Part shown: one piece after another, positions 58,961 to 64,000 of the stretch
Numbering within the stretch: position 1 is the first letter of the stretch
Layout: each line of letters opens with the position of its first letter
Source of the DNA: Massospora cicadina
Lineage: Eukaryota > Entomophthoromycota > Entomophthoromycetes > Entomophthorales > Entomophthoraceae
Length of the DNA stretch: 64,000 nt
Direction: 5' to 3'
NCBI GenBank assembly: GCA_022478985.1
Contig: JAKSZP010000098.1
Location: forward strand, 145,481 to 209,480
Translations under genes and position numbers: made by a program
Notes under the pieces: generated by a model
The model's input: only the letters and a program-made list of their open reading frames with translations
Told to the model about the DNA's origin: nothing
Database searches by the model: none

Positions 58961-59505
58961 GCTGCTGTGGCAGGGCTTGGGGTAGCATCCAATAGGGGTA
59001 TAGCAGTTAATACATTGGGAACAGTAGCCATAACTTCCATAGAATAATCAGAATTAGAATTTAATTAATTGGCTTGCCAATGCGCTACTATACACTTTTG
59101 TATAGTATGCCTACAATCCTGGAGTAATTGCTTTACTATGCTAGTAAGATGTTTCCATTCCACTGTAAATTTTTTTTCAGCCTTCTCCTTCTTTCAAATA
59201 GACTTAAACAGCTGAGAATTTAGATCCTTTATCTCCTGACTATGAGATTAGGCCAGGCTGCTTAAAGTTTTAAACTCCTGATATCAATTGATACCGGTAA
59301 TCGCTTCTTCTGCTGGTTCATTGTGAGTAAAGGTTATAGCAAATAGGGCCATGATTCTAGAGCTCATCTGAGCCTCCTCATAGTCTAGTTCATCATAAGG
59401 AATGTAAGGTTTCTCACCCCAACAATTGTCATCAGAGTATGACTTATAAATGTTTTGTATATCAAAATCAGGGTACAAAAAGTGGCCCCTGTAGTGAGCA
59501 CTAAA
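58961..59505 (-). pseudogene. Remnant D gag N-terminal part
   Basis: The minus frame 59520-59284 has GEKPYIPYDELDYEEAQ. Further downstream (59210-58990) it reads KAEKKFTVEWKHLTSIVKQL. The primer-site relic TTTAGTGCTCACTACAGGGG is next to the LTR. Homologous to C gag; capsid and pol are missing. Confidence 0.6.
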
Positions 59506-60193
59506 TGTTGTAATTTGCACTTTGGCTCAAACTACAAAATCATAGATTAGTAATTTTTATATAAAATAAGGGAACTCTGTATAAACAATAGCTCTAAAAA
59601 AAGAAGATAAACAATCTATTGTCAAAGGGTTTTAATGCAGTTTAAACAAGCTGGGTTAAAGAAAAATCTCCTGTTTTCCACTACCATCATTATAAACTAC
59701 ATTATAGAGTACCAAGCAGTGCATGATTATTCTGAAAAAGAGTATAAACCATTGACTTGGCATTTTATGGGACCAAAAACCCTTTATGATTGTCATTACT
59801 CCGGCAGTGTAAGGGAGAAAATAAAATGATAATAAAAAGGGATTTGATTTATGATGCCTGAAAGCTTGCAAATCAATAATAAATGGTTCAGGGTTATTGC
59901 CAGCAGGGTGGGAAGGGATCAAATCTTTGGAGATATTCTCAGAATGGGCCAGAGCAAGATGATAGTAAACTAATCTTATCAATTGCTAGCTACATATAAA
60001 AAGGTGGGCGTGGAGGCAAGGAAATATGCCATAACTTGATTAAATGGATTAGCATTAGCATCAAGGTAATCCATCAGAAATTAAATCAATGGATTGATTT
60101 GTGTCAAGGTTTGAAGGTCAAAACCTATTTCTAAAATGAATATACAAAATAAAACAAACTACCCTAATGGTTGGTCAGACTAAACTCGTAACA
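59506..60193 (-). repeat. LTR D
   Basis: 688 bp, TGTTGTAATTTGC at the left and CTCGTAACA at the right. To its right the minus strand reads TTTTGAGGAGGTA, a PPT-like tract. An element body may once have lain at 60200 and beyond, making D part of a tandem chain. Confidence 0.7.
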
Positions 60194-62300
60194 TACCTCC
60201 TCAAAAGCATACATTGAAGTCTTAACGCCCACAAACAGGAGGCCACAAATGGTAAAGTTACTATGAGCTATATTTCTTAGAGATTCATCATAAAGTTGAA
60301 AAAATATATAACTACAACTAAATTACTTTACCCACTAAGTCTACGCCTCAGAGTTTGGGTTCAGACAATCTAAATCACTCATAATAGCATAATGCACATG
60401 TGGCACATGAGTCTATCCAATCACAGGAAATAACACATAGGGTTACTTCAAGTATACATGCATGAAAAAAATGTGAAGGGTAACCCCTCCCAAAGTAGAA
60501 GCTTACCAGGTGTCACCAACCCTCAAGAAAGGACAAAAAATACCCAATTTAGCCATAGATTTCTGAAAGCAGAAATGTTAGACTAGTTGCTAATTAAATT
60601 TTTGAAATAAATACTATTGGTTTGTTTTCAGGAATATGCAACCAATAGCTATTTTGACAGGGTTAAACAACTTAAAGCTACACCTGAGCATCAAGCAAAG
60701 GCGTGAGCCACCATCTGGCACTTTACTTTTGGGTCATGTAAGGCACTTAAAATCATCTTGTGATAATCTTAGTGTTGCTGAACTCATGGCTTCAATATAT
60801 GAATAAAGCCATTAAGCCGCCTTTGCAACCCTTATAAAATTTTTAAAAACTCAAAAAAGCTTGCTGTCTTAAGAGAAGTAAACATTTTCAGAACATTAAA
60901 TAATAATAACATGGTCCAAAAACTGTGGGGTTTAGATTATACAAGAACAGTATATCAAATATAAACCAAAAATTTTACATCATTAGTTGCATTATAGTCT
61001 TAACTAAATCTTGGTTTAATGAGATCACAAATCATCTATGTATATGCCCAAAATATAAACTCACATAAGTTGTACCTTTTAGTGAATGTTGCTTCACTTT
61101 TACTTTAAACCTGGTCACTAATAACAGTAGAAGCTAATTGTTGGACGTAAATAGCTAATGATTACTTTTAAAACAAAAAACATTTAAAAGTTTATCAAGT
61201 TTTGTACTTCACACAACCAGTAACTTGTAAGATACTATATATAAGGGAGCCCTAGTATTTCCAGACATTTCTTGACCTCATGTTTGAATATAACTGATAA
61301 CCTCAAAGACTCACATAAGCCTGATACTCACCCTACCTCACTCTAGTCGTGAATCTCCCATTTCTTGACCACTAAGATGGTTTTTACATACATTGATTGG
61401 TTATTCCTTTAGCAGTTTAAAAGTCACTTTTTAAGGCCCCATGCTGGGATAATCTATGACTGGACACCTTAGCATAGCCATAATTATATTTTAAAGGATG
61501 GGAAACAAGGAGACTATAATGGGCCATAATACACTATTTAAAGCTTAAAGAATTTTAAAAAATTCTCTAAGTTAACACTCTCAAAGGGTGGCTCAAACAA
61601 GGGACTGCATCCAATGTAGTATAGCTAGGAATCTACAATAGTGAATGAGCAAAATCATAAAAAAAGGGTTGAAATTTTTCATTTTACCATTATTTTGATA
61701 AATTGAACCTTCTTAAGCAAACGTAGTATTTTTATACTATTTCATTCTAGCTTGGATGAGAACTATAGATTTCACACCTTTTGAAAACTCCTTCATTTAA
61801 AATTTTAGGTTTGGTTACATGTTAATCTATATATCTTTATATATATATGCCTCAAATGTTCATTATGCAACATCTTGATTATACTAAGACAAAAAACTAA
61901 GTTATTAGAAATTTACTTTGTAAACTTATTCCGGTCATGGGACACCAAGGTTTCTACAGCAGCTACTTCTGTATAATTTATGTGGTGTTTGTTTACTAGA
62001 TGAAGTTCATAGGTTGTTTTTTAGTTTTAATACACATAATTAATGATTGTAGTAATTTAGCCTATTGTCACAACCACTTTTCAATATAACGGTTGCAAAA
62101 AATAAATTTATAGAAATTGATGTCATAACTAGGTATTGTATGCCTTGAGGCTCAGCCTCTCTGCTTAGACCAGGAACACTACCCTCAAGTGTATAAAGGA
62201 CCATAGTCCTCATGTAGCTCCCCTAACCCAGTTCAGTGACCTTTCTAATGTGGTAAATGAGAGATGGGGTACTGCCTTGGCCCTAAGAAACCTCCCCCAA
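60194..62300. other. AT-rich stretch, no feature recognised
   Basis: Apart from the PPT-like tract at the left edge I find no open reading frame, LTR, repeat partner or RNA gene here. Confidence 0.5.
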
Positions 62301-62319
62301 GCCCCTTTTCTTAGTCTAT

Positions 62320-62640
62320 TACTCTATTAGAAAAGATAGAAGGAGCTTTAAGGGAGGTACACCAGTTTAGGGACCTCCAACAGGACCCATAGATCATCCC
62401 ATTCATATCTTAGTCACTTTCAACATTTCAGAGAGCTCCCAAACCTACCCAAAACCCCTTATCTGTACTGATAGATCCATTAAGTCAGATCATGTCATAG
62501 ATAATAAGTGAATTGTGGATTACCCTTCATATCATTCAATAATGCTCAATAATATTCCAATAGATTTTTAGCATAGCTAGTTTATACAAAACTGGTTGCA
62601 GTGACTTATTAGTAAAAACAAATGCGGTTAAAATTTTGGT
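62320..62640 (+). pseudogene. weak coding-like relic
   Basis: One plus frame reads LEKIEGALREVHQFRDLQQD, then STFQRAPKPTQNPLSVLIDP and I-S-E-L-W-I-T-L-H-I-I-Q, interrupted by stops. The composition is protein-like and helical at the start. It may belong with the relic at 62911. Not identified. Confidence 0.3.
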
Positions 62641-62910
62641 AGTGTTGATTTAGATTGTTTATTGATCTTTAATACAATAAATCAATATTTTCTTGATGTC
62701 ATGACCAAAAATGTCAGCAATTCATCAAAACTTGCTATCCTCTTCCTGATCTAACCAATTATAATTTAACTCTGGAGTCTAGGCTTGTCAGTTCTTAAGA
62801 TCCCTTTTAATTTTTCCTACTCCCTACTATAAATGCAACAACCCTCTTCAGCGTGGGTTGCAAGTTTATTCATAGCAAAATTAACTTTTTTTAAACCCAT
62901 CTTTCTTTAT

Positions 62911-63470
62911 GTCTTTGGCTGTTAGAGTCCATCCTCCACACCATTCCATTAAAGAACAAGCTAATTTGTAGCCTCACACTGCCATCCACATAATGATATA
63001 GAGAACCTTTGAGAAGTTGTTCTATTCCAGCAATCCAGAAACTTGCCACGCTGTAATCAAACTTATTAAAACGTATAATTAAGGCCTAGGCTCCAGCTAT
63101 CAAGCTGAATAGGACCTTGCACCCCTTCAGAACAAAAAAACACATTAACCCAAAGTCTCTGCTACTCATTCAACTTGTTGATTTGGGGTCATACATTGGA
63201 TGAGAGATGGTTAGCTACAGCTCCCCTTTGTGTATCTCACTTAATACTACACCAATCCCCATTTCAAAAACCTTTTTATATTTGAATCTACAGAACACTA
63301 TGTGGAGAAGATTAGTAAGTTTTGTTGTGAATTTAGAAAAAATAATATAAAATGCAATGTTGAAAGCCCCAAACTCCTTCACAAACAGAGAGCCCCAATA
63401 TTTACATCCTCACTTGTATGAAATTTTACTCCTGGGGTTAACCCCACCTGGAATTATATTATTATATAAA
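62911..63470 (+). pseudogene. unidentified single-frame coding relic
   Basis: From ATG 62911 (MSLAVRVHPPHHSIKEQANL) one frame can be followed for about 185 codons without a shift. It has about ten in-frame stops but clear protein-like text: TFEKLFYSSNPETCHAVIKL, YVEKISKFCCEFRKNNIKCN and, near 63440, F-T-P-G-V-N-P-T-W-N. No domain is recognised; it could be part of a retroelement gag, a transposase or a host gene. Stop codons without indels suggest decay by point mutation. Confidence 0.35.
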
Positions 63471-64000
63471 TCTCAGATTAAGGCTTAAATCAAACAAAAA
63501 AGTAGATAATAGAGGATGAACAGGGAAACAAGTTCAGACAATGCAAAGTAAAATCTGATAGTTGATTAGGGATTGAACCCTTCCTAAGCAAGGCATTTTA
63601 TCAAATTTGATTATTATTTACTAGAAAACTTGGTCATCTGAAACCCCTTTTTGGAATAATCCTAAATAATGATAATTACAATTTTAGACTTCATTGTTTG
63701 TCTAAGCCAAATATCCAACTCCCCACCCCTAAAAACCAGCACCCTGCTAATGGTTGGGTGTTGGATTAATTTTCTAGCAAGTCTTAGACAAAATCTTTCA
63801 AAGCTTATACATTCTAGTAATTTTGGCTGTTTGAATACTAAATAAAATTTTATTATAAATTATAATATATGAAAAAAGGCTGCAAGTCAACTGCAAATGC
63901 AAGATAAACTAGGGCGGAGATTTCTGTTCATATGGTCACAAAATTAGTTCAACCTATACTATGAACACTATCATTTCTCTTTCATAAGTGCATAAAACCA
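63471..64000. other. right-edge sequence, nothing assignable
   Basis: AT-rich; no ORF, repeat partner or RNA gene seen. Confidence 0.5.

Noticed and set aside
1..64000. CRISPR array, tRNA, rRNA, riboswitch or bacterial operon
   Set aside because: No regularly spaced short repeats, no cloverleaf or rRNA core seen; all recognisable genes are eukaryotic retrotransposon relics.

Overview
The window is a graveyard of eukaryotic LTR retrotransposons, almost all of the Ty3/gypsy superfamily. It carries no intact host gene, rRNA, tRNA or CRISPR array that I can support. The protein relics (capsid, retropepsin, reverse transcriptase, RNase H, integrase, one chromodomain), the low CpG content and the dense nesting suggest a large, repeat-bloated, probably fungal genome. 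I cannot name the species. Every element is decayed: reading frames are cut by stops and frameshifts and catalytic residues are lost in several copies.

Layout. The base layer is a chain of minus-sense gypsy remnants. From right to left it holds remnant D (LTR 59506-60193, gag, 3' region to 57117), remnant C (LTR 55619-57116, gag, protease, reaching 18603) and chromovirus A (LTR 17956-18602, gag 17013-17702, pol 5240-8812, 3' region to about 2399). A capsid fragment (1818-2330) and a gypsy LTR with triplicated internal units (about 520-1817) lie at the left edge. Later insertions are recognisable by 5-bp target-site duplications. Plus-sense N1 (20379-52899) sits in the gag of C. Minus-sense N2 (24268-50289) sits in the RT of N1. 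Plus-sense N3 (36923-45509) sits in the RT of N2. Minus-sense B2 (27566-35878) sits in the integrase zinc-binding region of N2. Minus-sense B1 (8813-17012) sits in the gag of A. Several solo LTRs interrupt the right-hand part: one of 925 bp (53294-55363) with a B-family solo LTR nested in it, one at 58206-58777, and a probable one at 55942-56771.

The most unusual feature is in the B family. PBS and PPT positions show that B1 and B2 are minus-sense elements with gag-pol on the minus strand. Between integrase and the 3' LTR each carries about 1.5 kb of coding-like sequence on the opposite (plus) strand, holding two ORF relics alignable between B1 and B2. A divergent element, N2, has plus-strand coding-like sequence in the same place. 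These are convergent retrotransposons with an antisense gene module. In B1 and B2 an imperfect, hairpin-bearing direct repeat of about 200 bp lies on both sides of pol. A segment of about 750 bp in pol is nearly identical between B1 and B2, while their flanks differ by roughly one base in six, which looks like gene conversion.

From 60194 to the right edge the DNA is AT-rich and mostly featureless. The exception is an unidentified single-frame coding relic at about 62911-63470.
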